Below are positions 1 to 6,296 of a DNA stretch of 7,743 nucleotides, in pieces; the first letter of the stretch is position 1; the number at the start of each line of letters is the position of its first letter. The notes below the pieces were generated by a model. That model ran no database searches, had not been told where the DNA came from, and saw only the letters and a program-made list of their open reading frames with translations. This DNA comes from Cyanobacteria bacterium UBA8803 (lineage in GTDB: Bacteria; Cyanobacteriota; Cyanobacteriia; Cyanobacteriales; Coleofasciculaceae). Where the stretch lies: positions 4,817 to 12,559 of the forward strand of contig DNXU01000587.1 in the NCBI GenBank assembly GCA_003505715.1. Direction: 5' to 3'. A program made the position numbers and the translations under genes.

Positions 1-23
1 TCCCTCATCCCTCATCCTTCCGC
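1..23 (-). repeat. GGGATGA-type heptamer repeats downstream of the histidine kinase gene, cut by the window edge
   Basis: On the minus strand, GGATGAGGGATGAGGGA begins a few bases after the TAA stop (24-26) of the kinase gene. It contains about two copies of a GGGATGA heptamer and runs off the window. The same unit, in the same orientation relative to its gene, follows the stop of the last gene (7711-7743). Short heptameric tandem repeats (STRR) are known in cyanobacterial spacers. The full array length is not visible here. Confidence 0.7.
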
Positions 24-1298
24 TTATAACGGTAGCTTTACTGTAAATGTCGTACCAGCTCCCACTTCACTTTGGCAGTAAATTTTTCCCTTATACAAGT
101 CCACGCATTTTTTAACAATTGATAAACCCAGTCCTGTGCCTTGTATCATGCCAACATTACTAGCTCGGTGGAAAGACTCAAAGAGTCTGGCTTGATTTTC
201 TGGCGGGATGCCAATTCCTTGGTCTTTAATTTGCAAGATAATCTCATCCTGTTCATAATAGAGTTGGAAATCAATCACTCCACCATTGGGAGAATACTTA
301 ATCGCATTAGAAAGCAAATTAGTCAGGATCTGGCGTAGCACTCTCTCATCCCACTCTCTTTCGGGACAGTTTTCCTGATAATTAAATTGCAGGGTATGCC
401 TATTGGTAGCAGTAAGTTGGAGTTCTTCCACAATTTCACGACAAAATTCGGCTAACTTGAGGGGAACTGGGGTTAAATCAACTTTATCCAACTCAGTTTT
501 ACTGAGGAATAAGACATCGTTAACTAGACGGGTGAGGTGCTTGACTGCACTCTGCATTCGTTGTAAATGCTTGTGCTGTTTTTCTGGGGTTAACTTGTCG
601 CGATATAAGTCCAGGATTTGCGCTGAGGAACTGAGAGCAGTTAGAGGCGTGCGGTACTCGTGGGCAATAGTTGCGAGGATGCGGTTATAGAATTGGTTTA
701 GTTCTTTTTCTTGAGTCAGTGCTTGCCGCAACTGTACCTCTAATTGCTGTAACTTTTCATTAGCTAGCCTGAGTTCTTCTGTGCGGGTAGCCACTCGGTT
801 TTCGAGTTCTTGATTGAGGTCTAATAGAGCCAGTTCAGTGGTGATGCGATTGCGGATTTCTTGTTGTAACTGGGCATTTTGATCCTTCAGCTGTAAAGAT
901 AGTTGGCGAATAGTCAGTTGGTTTTCTACACGCGCCACAACTTCTTCAAGCTGAAATGGCTTGGAGATATAGTCCACACCACCAAGCTGAAAAGCTTTAA
1001 CTTTATCTATCGTTTCATTCAGTGCGCTCAAAAAAATCACTGGAATATCGCGGGTTTGCTCCGACGCTTTCAGCAAGGAGCAGACTTCATAGCCATCTAT
1101 TTCCGGCATTAAAATGTCGAGCAAAATCAGATCTGGCGGATTTACCTGTATAGCCTTCAAAGCTAAGTGCCCGCTAAGGACTTTCCGAACTTGATACCCA
1201 TGCTCAGTTAGCAAATTAGATAAAAGTCGCAAGTTATTTGGTTGATCGTCAACAACTAAAATATCTCCCTTAGTTGCTTCAGCTTGACTGCTATTCAT
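24..1298 (-). CDS. Response regulator receiver-histidine kinase hybrid (two-component signalling)
   Basis: This 424-residue protein has an N-terminal receiver domain and a C-terminal HisKA/HATPase_c kinase core, with no membrane segment, so it should act in the cytosol. Numbered from the ATG at 1298, the receiver has the acidic pair D17/D18, phosphoacceptor D61 in LLDILMPE and K113 in SKPF. A Gln/Glu/Leu-rich coiled coil follows (about 127-206). The H box is AHEYRTP with H213. The N box includes NLLSNAIKYS (N331), the G1 box is DQGIGIP (359-365) and the G2 box GTGLGL (387-392). All catalytic residues are present. By family logic, an upstream kinase phosphorylates the receiver and this modulates the linked kinase; its partner is not in the window. 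An in-frame TTG at 1340 would add 14 residues. I prefer ATG 1298, which opens just before the receiver fold, although neither start has a clear ribosome site. The signal sensed is unknown. Confidence 0.93.
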   Translation of the reverse strand: MNSSQAEATKGDILVVDDQPNNLRLLSNLLTEHGYQVRKVLSGHLALKAIQVNPPDLILLDILMPEIDGYEVCSLLKASEQTRDIPVIFLSALNETIDKVKAFQLGGVDYISKPFQLEEVVARVENQLTIRQLSLQLKDQNAQLQQEIRNRITTELALLDLNQELENRVATRTEELRLANEKLQQLEVQLRQALTQEKELNQFYNRILATIAHEYRTPLTALSSSAQILDLYRDKLTPEKQHKHLQRMQSAVKHLTRLVNDVLFLSKTELDKVDLTPVPLKLAEFCREIVEELQLTATNRHTLQFNYQENCPEREWDERVLRQILTNLLSNAIKYSPNGGVIDFQLYYEQDEIILQIKDQGIGIPPENQARLFESFHRASNVGMIQGTGLGLSIVKKCVDLYKGKIYCQSEVGAGTTFTVKLPL

Positions 1299-1470
1299 TG
1301 TGGAAGGTCTTGAGTTAATTTGATGATTCAACTGAAACAAAAGTGATTGGCTAAATCCGCCAGAGTATTAGCCAGAAGTACATGGGAAGTATATGCGATC
1401 CTTGCTAGAACTCTGGACAATATAGCAGGTTACAGCATTTTATAACATATTATTTCAAGAGCCATAGTCA

Positions 1471-1509
1471 ACTTAGCGACAATACCAAGGGAGGAATTGT
1501 TCGCTAGGT
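1471..1509. other. Bulged stem-loop with a purine-rich GGGAGGA loop
   Basis: ACTTAGCGACAAT (1471-1483) pairs with ATTGTTCGCTAGGT (1496-1509), giving 13 pairs including one T-G wobble and a single bulged T at 1500. The 12-nt loop is ACCAAGGGAGGA, which contains a Shine-Dalgarno-like GGGAGGA. GTC (1467-1469) and GAC (1514-1516) may extend the stem across an internal loop. No T-run follows on either strand, so it is not a classical terminator. It could belong to a small RNA, a 5' leader, or a degenerate repeat element. The pairing is seen directly; any function is inference. Confidence 0.5.
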
Positions 1510-1531
1510 GTCTGACGAGCGTTATTTATAG

Positions 1532-1573
1532 TTCCTAGTTCATGTCAATAGCCAATTAGCAATGAACTAAGAA
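1532..1573. repeat. Imperfect inverted repeat with 12-bp arms
   Basis: TTCCTAGTTCAT (1532-1543) and ATGAACTAAGAA (1562-1573) are inverted copies with one mismatch, separated by 18 nt (the segment from GTCAATAG to AATTAGCA). It lies about 22 nt past the preceding stem-loop. The AGTTCAT and CAATTAGC wording resembles low-complexity repeats common in cyanobacterial spacers, so a decayed repeat element is the simplest reading. It lacks a T-tract for termination. Confidence 0.5.
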
Positions 1574-1697
1574 TACTTCCCAGCCGAATATCGATTCCTG
1601 AATGGAAGTTATAGATGAGTATTCCCAGAAAACACCTACGGAGAACATGTGTTCAGTAATCATAATGCCACGAGCAGCCATCTATCTGTTGAAAATA

Positions 1698-1718
1698 GGG
1701 AGAGGGAGAGGGGCAGGG
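1698..1718 (+). other. Putative G-quadruplex motif (four G-tracts)
   Basis: The segment reads GGG-AGA-GGG-AGA-GGGG-CA-GGG, matching the usual pattern of four runs of at least three G with loops of 1-7 nt. A T-rich stretch (TTTTTATTATT) follows. It lies about 170-190 nt upstream of the membrane protein gene at 1888, in an otherwise AT-rich spacer. It may be a simple GGGAGA repeat rather than a functional structure. Confidence 0.5.
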
Positions 1719-1887
1719 ATTTTTATTATTTGTTTTGAGCTACAGATGATAGGTGGTATTGTGTTAGAGAGGCTTTGGGGCGTAGATTTCGCAGAAAAAC
1801 TATAAATTTCTTAATATATCTAGCGATAGTTGTTGGGATTTTGGTCAAAGCGATAAACTGACAGAAGTATTTATACTTAGGATCTTG

Positions 1888-2292
1888 ATGTTTGACTTCA
1901 ATCCCCTATTAGAGTTTTCCCGCGCCCACTGTATTGCGATCTGTGGATTCTTGGTGGTTGCCAACTTACTCCTCACCTTGCAGACCATGATATTGACCGG
2001 ATTGCACCGCTCTCAAGTTGAGGTGCGACCAGCAGCTTTAGTTGCTTGTATCCCAGCATTGGTAATGATACTACATGTATTCGCTTGGTTTGCGATCGGG
2101 GTAGTTATGGCTCCGACGTTTATCCTGTTATGGCTGGCAACTACCTGTTTGGGTATCAATTTCTGGGCTATCGGCCATCCACAAAGTATGGCTCGCTTGC
2201 TTCGAGGTGGTTGGTCATGGGCAACGGATTTGGTAACGGATGTAGCGGATAGGTTATCGGTTTCTGCACAGAGGCAAGTTTCCAACAAATAA
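1888..2292 (+). CDS. Small membrane protein with three predicted helices, unrecognised
   Basis: I do not recognise this 134-residue protein. It has a short polar N-terminus, then hydrophobic segments at about 14-38, 48-72 and 74-94. The last two are close together, suggesting a helical hairpin. The soluble C-terminus (about 97-134) is Trp/Arg-containing and ends basic and polar. No catalytic motif or cysteine pair stands out. The start is set at ATG 1888, because TAGGA lies 5 nt upstream; a TTG at 1885 immediately before it would add one residue but fits the ribosome site less well. The gene is convergent with the ComM-like gene, with 24 nt between their ends and no hairpin terminator between them. 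Clean codons and a plausible ribosome site make it a likely real gene, probably a conserved cyanobacterial hypothetical. Confidence 0.75.
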   Translation: MFDFNPLLEFSRAHCIAICGFLVVANLLLTLQTMILTGLHRSQVEVRPAALVACIPALVMILHVFAWFAIGVVMAPTFILLWLATTCLGINFWAIGHPQSMARLLRGGWSWATDLVTDVADRLSVSAQRQVSNK

Positions 2293-2316
2293 TACCCAGT
2301 TACGTTCAATATCTGT

Positions 2317-3846
2317 TTACTGCATTCGATCTATGGTGCGATACTGAATTGCTTCGGCAACGTGATGGGTTTTGAGATCTTGATCACCAGCGAGATCGGC
2401 AATAGTCCGCGCTACTTTGAGAATGCGATCGCTTGCCCTAGCTGAAAGTCCTAATTTCCGAATAGCACCTTCTAAGACATTGCGACTGGCATCATCAAGC
2501 TGGCACCATTGGCGCAGGTGGCGGCTTTGCAGTTGGGCATTGCAACGCAGGGTGGGTTCTGACTTGAAGCGGTGATGGGCGCGATCGCGTGCAGCTTCTA
2601 CCCGCTGGCGCACGGAGTCGGAATCCTCTCCTCGGGGTTGTTGGGTAATCTCCTCGGGCTTGAGGCGATTAACGGCAACTTGTAAATCAATCCGATCCAT
2701 CAATGGCCCGGATAGCTTCGCCCAATAGTGTTCCCGTTGGTGAGGCGAACAGGTGCAGGGTTGGAGGGTATCCCCAAAGTAACCGCAGGGACAGGGATTA
2801 GTGCTGGCAACTAGGGTAAACTGAGCCGGGAAAATTACTGATTGGCGGGTACGGGAAATGGTGACGCAGCCATCTTCTAAAGGCTGACGTAGGAATTCCA
2901 ACACATCCCGTTTAAATTCCGTGAGTTCGTCAAGAAATAGAACACCTCGATGGGCTAGGGAAATTTCTCCCGGACGAGGAAAGCTGCCACCACCCACCAG
3001 CGAGGGACCAGAAGCAGAGTGGTGGGGACTGCGGTAGGGGCGATCGCTCACTAAGGTGCCTTTATCTTTCAGCAATCCGGCAACCGAGTAGATTTGCGTT
3101 ACTTCTAGGGCTTCTGCAAAACTCAACGGGGGCAGAATTCCCGGCAGTCGTCGCGCCAGCATGGTTTTACCACTTCCAGGCGGGCCGACAAAGATTAAAT
3201 TATGCCCTCCAGCTGCTGCAATTTCTAAAGCCCTGCGAGCGTGCGCCTGACCTTTAACCTCTTTTAAATCTGGTCCAGTAAACTTAGATTGGGCTAACTC
3301 CTGCAATCCATCAATCTGTAGGGGTGAATAACGCTCTGGTTCATTCAAGAAGTCGGCAACCTGTTCTAGATGCTTAAACCCGTAGACTGCCACATCTTTA
3401 ACCACAGCTGCTTCCCGGGCATTATCAACAGGAACAACTAAACCAGCAATCCCCAACTCCTTAGCTGCTGCGGCTACGGGCAACACTCCGGCTACGGGGC
3501 GCAAATTGCCATCCAGGGATACCTCTCCTAAAAACAGATAATCGCCCAACAACTCAGCATTTACTTGTTCCGACGCTGCCATAATACCCACACTGATCGG
3601 CAGATCGAAGATTGGCCCCTCTTTGCGCAAGTCCGCTGGGGTGAGATTGATCACGATCTTGCGGGGTGGAAAGCCAAAACCCGCATTCTTCATAGCCGCC
3701 TTAACCCGTTCGCGAGATTCTTGAACAGCAGTATCCGGTAACCCAACCACGACAATTTTCGGCAATCCACCAGCAACATCCACTTCAACACCAACCTTTA
3801 CCGCATCGATCCCGACAATTGAAGCACTCCAAACCCTAGCAAGCAT
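2317..3846 (-). CDS. comM: YifB/ComM family Mg-chelatase-like AAA+ ATPase
   Basis: This 509-residue protein is full length for the family. ComM in Vibrio is a hexameric helicase that promotes branch migration when incoming DNA is integrated during natural transformation; that role is inferred here from the family. The N-terminal ChlI-like domain (about 1-170) opens with MLARVWSASIVGIDA and contains VVGLPDTAVQESRERV. The AAA+ core follows: Walker A GPPGSGKT (221-228), Walker B GVLFLDEL (301-308), and the arginine-finger region PLMDRID (381-387). Four cysteines (352, 354, 363, 365) around NPCPCGYFGD and PCTCS are typical of the family. The C-terminal Mg_chelatase_C region has the sensor-2 helix GLSARASDRILKVARTIADL. 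The start ATG has AGGGTGA 5 nt upstream (minus strand). It is a single-gene unit, convergent with the gene at 1888. Three HIP1 sites lie inside it. It should not be confused with the BchI/ChlI subunit of chlorophyll synthesis. Confidence 0.96.
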   Translation of the reverse strand: MLARVWSASIVGIDAVKVGVEVDVAGGLPKIVVVGLPDTAVQESRERVKAAMKNAGFGFPPRKIVINLTPADLRKEGPIFDLPISVGIMAASEQVNAELLGDYLFLGEVSLDGNLRPVAGVLPVAAAAKELGIAGLVVPVDNAREAAVVKDVAVYGFKHLEQVADFLNEPERYSPLQIDGLQELAQSKFTGPDLKEVKGQAHARRALEIAAAGGHNLIFVGPPGSGKTMLARRLPGILPPLSFAEALEVTQIYSVAGLLKDKGTLVSDRPYRSPHHSASGPSLVGGGSFPRPGEISLAHRGVLFLDELTEFKRDVLEFLRQPLEDGCVTISRTRQSVIFPAQFTLVASTNPCPCGYFGDTLQPCTCSPHQREHYWAKLSGPLMDRIDLQVAVNRLKPEEITQQPRGEDSDSVRQRVEAARDRAHHRFKSEPTLRCNAQLQSRHLRQWCQLDDASRNVLEGAIRKLGLSARASDRILKVARTIADLAGDQDLKTHHVAEAIQYRTIDRMQ

Positions 3847-3872
3847 CTATATCACCCTATGACTCATGGCTG

Positions 3873-3878
3873 AGTATA
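3873..3878 (-). promoter_or_regulatory. Candidate -10 box for comM
   Basis: TATACT on the minus strand lies 26 nt upstream of the comM ATG and would place the transcript start near 3866, leaving a leader of about 20 nt that includes the AGGGTGA ribosome site. The -35 position (TAGGCT, 17 nt further upstream) matches the consensus poorly. Confidence 0.35.
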
Positions 3879-3944
3879 GTGTTTGCCCTTTGGGTAGCCT
3901 AACCGGGAAATTACCGAAAATTAAAATTAGTTTTCACAACAACC

Positions 3945-3972
3945 TTGAATTTGCGCCATCCTGAGGTATCAT
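3945..3972 (+). promoter_or_regulatory. Candidate sigma-70-type promoter for the Pro-rich/SirB1 gene pair
   Basis: TTGAAT (3945-3950) and TATCAT (3967-3972) are separated by 16 nt and match the -35 and -10 consensus at 4/6 and 5/6 positions. It would drive the gene at 4248 after a long leader of about 270 nt. The match is fair, but such pairs occur by chance in AT-rich spacers. Confidence 0.35.
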
Positions 3973-4247
3973 AGTCCTGACTTCTTTAAGCCGAACTTAC
4001 TAGATCTGCGTCTCAACTCAACTAGGCTTTGGCGAGATCGCCTAATTTCCGTATCAAATTTTGCCGAAAAGTCACAATTGATAGAACGGGACGCTTAACA
4101 AATTGGCACATAGCCATGTCTCTAGGATTAGAAAGTTTCCTACTCTGAAATCATCTCAGACGGAGGCTAAAAAAAGGGGTACTAATCCTTGCTATTCCCC
4201 TCCTTCAAATCGTTTTTGGGGCATCCAATCTGAATTAGGTGATTGTT

Positions 4248-5342
4248 ATGTTAAAAAACTTGGCGACCTTAGGACTTATTGCGGCTGTTCCTATTGCTAC
4301 AGCCACTTTTTGGTATCTTTCAACACCTAAATCGCAAAATGTCCCTGCTGCACCAAAAGGGAAGATCGCAACTCCCTCAGTTACTTTACCAGAGGATACT
4401 TTACCCGAAGAATCAGAATCCGCATCCGAACTGGGGATCTCGCTACCATCAGAAATTCCAGTCAGACCCCTACAACCGGAAACCCCATCTTCAACTGCCT
4501 TATTATCCGCTAAACCTCGCATGGCTGTGGAAGCGCTCAAAAGCTCTAAAGGGCGCTACTCGACTGCATTGTCCCCTAAGAAAGTGGGAACTACTGTTGC
4601 TGCCTTAGAACAATCTAAAAAAGGGTACTCAACTGCATCATCCCTTAATAAACCGCGAACTGTTATTACAGCTCTCAGACAACCTAAAACCAGCTCCTCA
4701 ATCCCCTTATTCCCCAACCAAACTGAACCCTTTCGAGTAGTACCATCCTCAAATCAATTTACGCTTCAACAACCGGAAACGAATCCTGCCACTCAATTTT
4801 TACCAAACCCATCGGGTGCAACTGTCGCCATACCCTCGCCCAGTGAAGTTACTCCGTGGCAACCCCCATCAAGCGCTGCCCCTGAATCCTCCTCCAACCA
4901 ACTTAATCCTGAGATTGCCATACCCTCGCCGCCCAGCGAAGTTACGCCGTCGCAACCCCCACCAAGCGCTGCCCCTGAATCCTCCTCCAACGAACCAACT
5001 CCTGAGGCAACCGGATCGTCACCAGTTCTGGTTACACCTCAACCACTGCCTGAGAATCCCGCCCCGGAATCATCCCCCAGCCAACCCACTCCTGAAGCCG
5101 CCTTACCCTCACCAACTTCACCCACGCCTCAAGAAGTGCCAGTCAGCCCCGCTGCGAAATCTTCTCCCAATCAACCCGATCCGGCGATCGCAGTACCAGC
5201 AAACACTAAACCATCGTCAGATAAACCCGCCCAACCAGAGGATGTGAAAGTTGATGCAGAAATGGTGGAAAAGGTTTTGAACCAACCTTGCGAGCGATCG
5301 CCTGAGGCAGTCTGTGCCGAAGCTCCACCTATGCAACCTTAG
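4248..5342 (+). CDS. Membrane-anchored Pro/Ser-rich tandem-repeat protein, unrecognised
   Basis: I cannot assign this 364-residue protein to a family. From the ATG at 4248 (TAGGTGA 6 nt upstream; the GTG at 4239 falls inside that site) it starts with LKN and a hydrophobic segment (about 5-24) without a clear cleavage site, so a signal anchor with an exported body is likely. Residues 89-157 are three 23-residue repeats built on KPRxxVxALxxSKxxYSTA. Residues 194-314 are four repeats of about 30 residues (AIPSPSEVTP...AAPESSSN..PE) plus a partial fifth. The body is dominated by Pro, Ser, Glu and Ala and is almost certainly disordered, like a periplasmic spacer or wall-spanning arm. The C-terminal tail carries the only two cysteines, C348 and C356, in a more ordinary sequence. 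It ends 26 nt before the SirB1-like gene, so co-transcription is likely. The repeats probably expand and contract, so homologues may differ in length. Confidence 0.8.
   Translation: MLKNLATLGLIAAVPIATATFWYLSTPKSQNVPAAPKGKIATPSVTLPEDTLPEESESASELGISLPSEIPVRPLQPETPSSTALLSAKPRMAVEALKSSKGRYSTALSPKKVGTTVAALEQSKKGYSTASSLNKPRTVITALRQPKTSSSIPLFPNQTEPFRVVPSSNQFTLQQPETNPATQFLPNPSGATVAIPSPSEVTPWQPPSSAAPESSSNQLNPEIAIPSPPSEVTPSQPPPSAAPESSSNEPTPEATGSSPVLVTPQPLPENPAPESSPSQPTPEAALPSPTSPTPQEVPVSPAAKSSPNQPDPAIAVPANTKPSSDKPAQPEDVKVDAEMVEKVLNQPCERSPEAVCAEAPPMQP
4512..4718 (+). repeat. Three tandem 69-bp coding repeats (23 residues each)
   Basis: The copies are 4512-4580, 4581-4649 and 4650-4718, exactly in phase with the reading frame. 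The first two share YSTA and SK motifs; the third keeps KPR and VxAL but has diverged at its end. The DNA copies are well diverged, so the amplification is old or protein-level selection has kept the pattern. Confidence 0.7.
4827..5189 (+). repeat. Four tandem coding repeats of about 90 bp (Pro/Ser-rich)
   Basis: The copies are 4827-4916 (90 bp), 4917-5009 (93 bp, one codon inserted), 5010-5099 and 5100-5189 (90 bp each). A partial fifth starts at 5190. The first two are very similar at DNA level, including a shared AAGCGCTGCCCCTGAATCCT segment, so they reflect a recent duplication. Copies three and four are diverged. Confidence 0.8.
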
Positions 5343-5368
5343 CTCAGAGGTGTACCAACTGTATCACC

Positions 5369-6193
5369 ATGGACTTTCCCTTAGGGCGTCAAAACTTTGA
5401 CCAAGAGATCAATCAGCCAGACAGCCAAATTGATCTGGCTAAAGCTGCACTATATATTGCTCAAGAAGAATACCCCAACTTGGAAATTGATGCCTACCTC
5501 AATGCTCTCGACGTGATGGCGGCAGAGGTGGAGGAGCGCTTGCCAGTTGAACGGTATCCGCTGCGAACGATCCAGTGCCTCAACCAGTACTTATATGACG
5601 ATTTAGGTTACACGGGCAACACCAGCGATTACTACGATCCTCGCAATAGCTTCCTGAACGAGGTCATCGATCGCCGCACGGGCATTCCCATTACTCTCTC
5701 CCTGATTTACCTGGAAATTGCCCGAAGGCTGGATTTTCCAATGGTTGGTATCGGTATGCCGGGGCATTTTTTAATTCGGCCAGAGTTTCAGAATGTCGGT
5801 ATCTTTATTGATGCCTTCAATCGGGGTGAGATTTTGTTTGAGCAGGATTGCGAGGAACGCCTGACGCAGGTTTACGGGGAACCGATGCAACTGCAACCCA
5901 CTTTTATAGAACCAGTCAGCCATCGTCAGTTTTTGGCACGGATGCTGACCAACCTTAAACACATTTACCTCAACCGTCAGGACTTGCCCAGAGTCTTAGC
6001 TGTCGTGGAGCGCATCTTGCTTCTATTTCCAGACGCACCCAGAGAACTGCGCGATCGCGGACTTCTCTATTACCAGCTAGGATACGGTTCTAAGGCATTC
6101 CAGGATTTAGAAATTTATCTGGCGATGCTACCCAATGCTGAAGATGCTGAGATAATTCGCCGATTGCTGGAGCGGCTGAGCCGTGAAGCTTAA
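5369..6193 (+). CDS. SirB1 family protein (transglutaminase-like core plus TPR)
   Basis: This 274-residue protein matches the SirB1/YchA family in length and motifs. The transglutaminase-like core includes YYDPRNSFLNEVIDRRTGIP (88-107), LSLIYLEIARRLDFP and MPGHFLIR (130-137), then IDAFNRGE (147-154). H133 and D148 fit the His and Asp of a transglutaminase triad. The nucleophilic Cys is absent: the protein has only C70 and C161, and the expected region reads TGIPITLSLIY. A helical TPR-like C-terminus follows (about 191-270). The biochemical role of the family is poorly defined; a non-catalytic or protein-binding role is plausible. No signal peptide is visible, so it should be cytosolic. ATG 5369 is the only start in frame; GAGG at 5347-5350 is too far to be a normal ribosome site, so translation may be coupled to the gene ending at 5342. 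HIP1 occurs at 6051. Confidence 0.92.
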   Translation: MDFPLGRQNFDQEINQPDSQIDLAKAALYIAQEEYPNLEIDAYLNALDVMAAEVEERLPVERYPLRTIQCLNQYLYDDLGYTGNTSDYYDPRNSFLNEVIDRRTGIPITLSLIYLEIARRLDFPMVGIGMPGHFLIRPEFQNVGIFIDAFNRGEILFEQDCEERLTQVYGEPMQLQPTFIEPVSHRQFLARMLTNLKHIYLNRQDLPRVLAVVERILLLFPDAPRELRDRGLLYYQLGYGSKAFQDLEIYLAMLPNAEDAEIIRRLLERLSREA

Positions 6194-6205
6194 ATCACTG
6201 TAAAG

Positions 6206-6223
6206 AAAGATAAAGTCTTTTTT
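6206..6223 (+). terminator. Weak AT-rich intrinsic terminator candidate after the SirB1-like gene
   Basis: AAAGA (6206-6210) can pair with TCTTT (6216-6220) around a 5-nt loop, and the T-run continues to 6223 (TTTTTT from 6218). It sits about 12 nt after the stop codon, where a terminator is expected. The five-pair A/T-rich stem is weak, so read-through into the gene at 6355 is likely. Confidence 0.3.
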
Positions 6224-6226
6224 AGA

Positions 6227-6232
6227 TATAAT
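6227..6232 (+). promoter_or_regulatory. Perfect TATAAT -10 candidate for the gene at 6355
   Basis: The TATAAT hexamer lies in the spacer about 120 nt upstream of the next start codon. No recognisable -35 is found 16-18 nt upstream. The decamer TGTAAAGAAA occurs on both sides of it (6199-6208 and 6245-6254), 46 nt apart start to start, and could be a paired regulator site or chance. Confidence 0.35.
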
Positions 6233-6296
6233 TACTTGTCGCAATGTAAAGAAATGTCAGGAACTCCAAGATAATGTTGCAGGTCTGGGAATAGTG

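Larger units (their letters stand above)
1299..1887. other. Long spacer between divergent genes (about 590 nt)
   Basis: This spacer separates the minus-strand kinase gene from the plus-strand membrane protein gene and should carry promoters for both. It holds a bulged stem-loop (1471-1509), an imperfect inverted repeat (1532-1573) and a G-tract motif (1698-1718), each listed separately. A 67-codon ORF at 1602-1805 runs through the G-tract; it has no good ribosome site and no recognisable domain, so I do not call it a gene. TATACT at 1872-1877 resembles a -10 box for the downstream gene, but no -35 lies at normal distance. On the minus strand, TATATT (1424-1419) is a possible -10 for the kinase, also without a good -35. 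Confidence 0.6.
3847..4247. other. Divergent spacer between comM and the Pro-rich protein gene (about 400 nt)
   Basis: This spacer carries candidate promoters on both strands, listed separately. It also has a small hairpin GGCG-AGAT-CGCC (4031-4042), nested in a TAGGC/GCCTA repeat (4023-4044). A second stem sits nearer the downstream gene: AGGGG (4175-4179) with CCCCT (4197-4201), with AAT/ATT pairing inside. If the promoter at 3945 is real, the Pro-rich gene has a leader of about 270 nt containing both structures. A 75-codon ORF crossing into the next gene in another frame (4103-4330) has no support. No T-run follows either hairpin. Confidence 0.5.

Noticed and set aside
1602..1805. 67-codon plus-strand ORF in the long spacer
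   Set aside because: It crosses the GGGAGA repeat, has no ribosome site, no domain and biased low-complexity content (GRGRGAG); more likely spacer.
2013..2309. 98-codon minus-strand ORF opposite the membrane protein gene
   Set aside because: Shadow of the plus-strand gene; it overlaps it almost fully and shows no domain.
2293..2316. Bidirectional terminator between the convergent genes
   Set aside because: The 24-nt gap shows no inverted repeat or T-tract.
2317..3846. Magnesium chelatase subunit ChlI for chlorophyll synthesis
   Set aside because: The N-terminal domain opening MLARVWSASIVGIDA and the NPCPCGYFGD motif are those of YifB/ComM, not ChlI.
4103..4330. 75-codon ORF overlapping the start of the Pro-rich gene
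   Set aside because: It lacks a normal start context, overlaps the better supported gene out of frame and has no recognisable sequence.
4793..5247. Long alternative-frame ORFs on both strands over the Pro-rich gene
   Set aside because: They are by-products of the repetitive Pro/Ser codons; the frame starting at 4248 has the ribosome site, the membrane anchor and the in-phase repeats.
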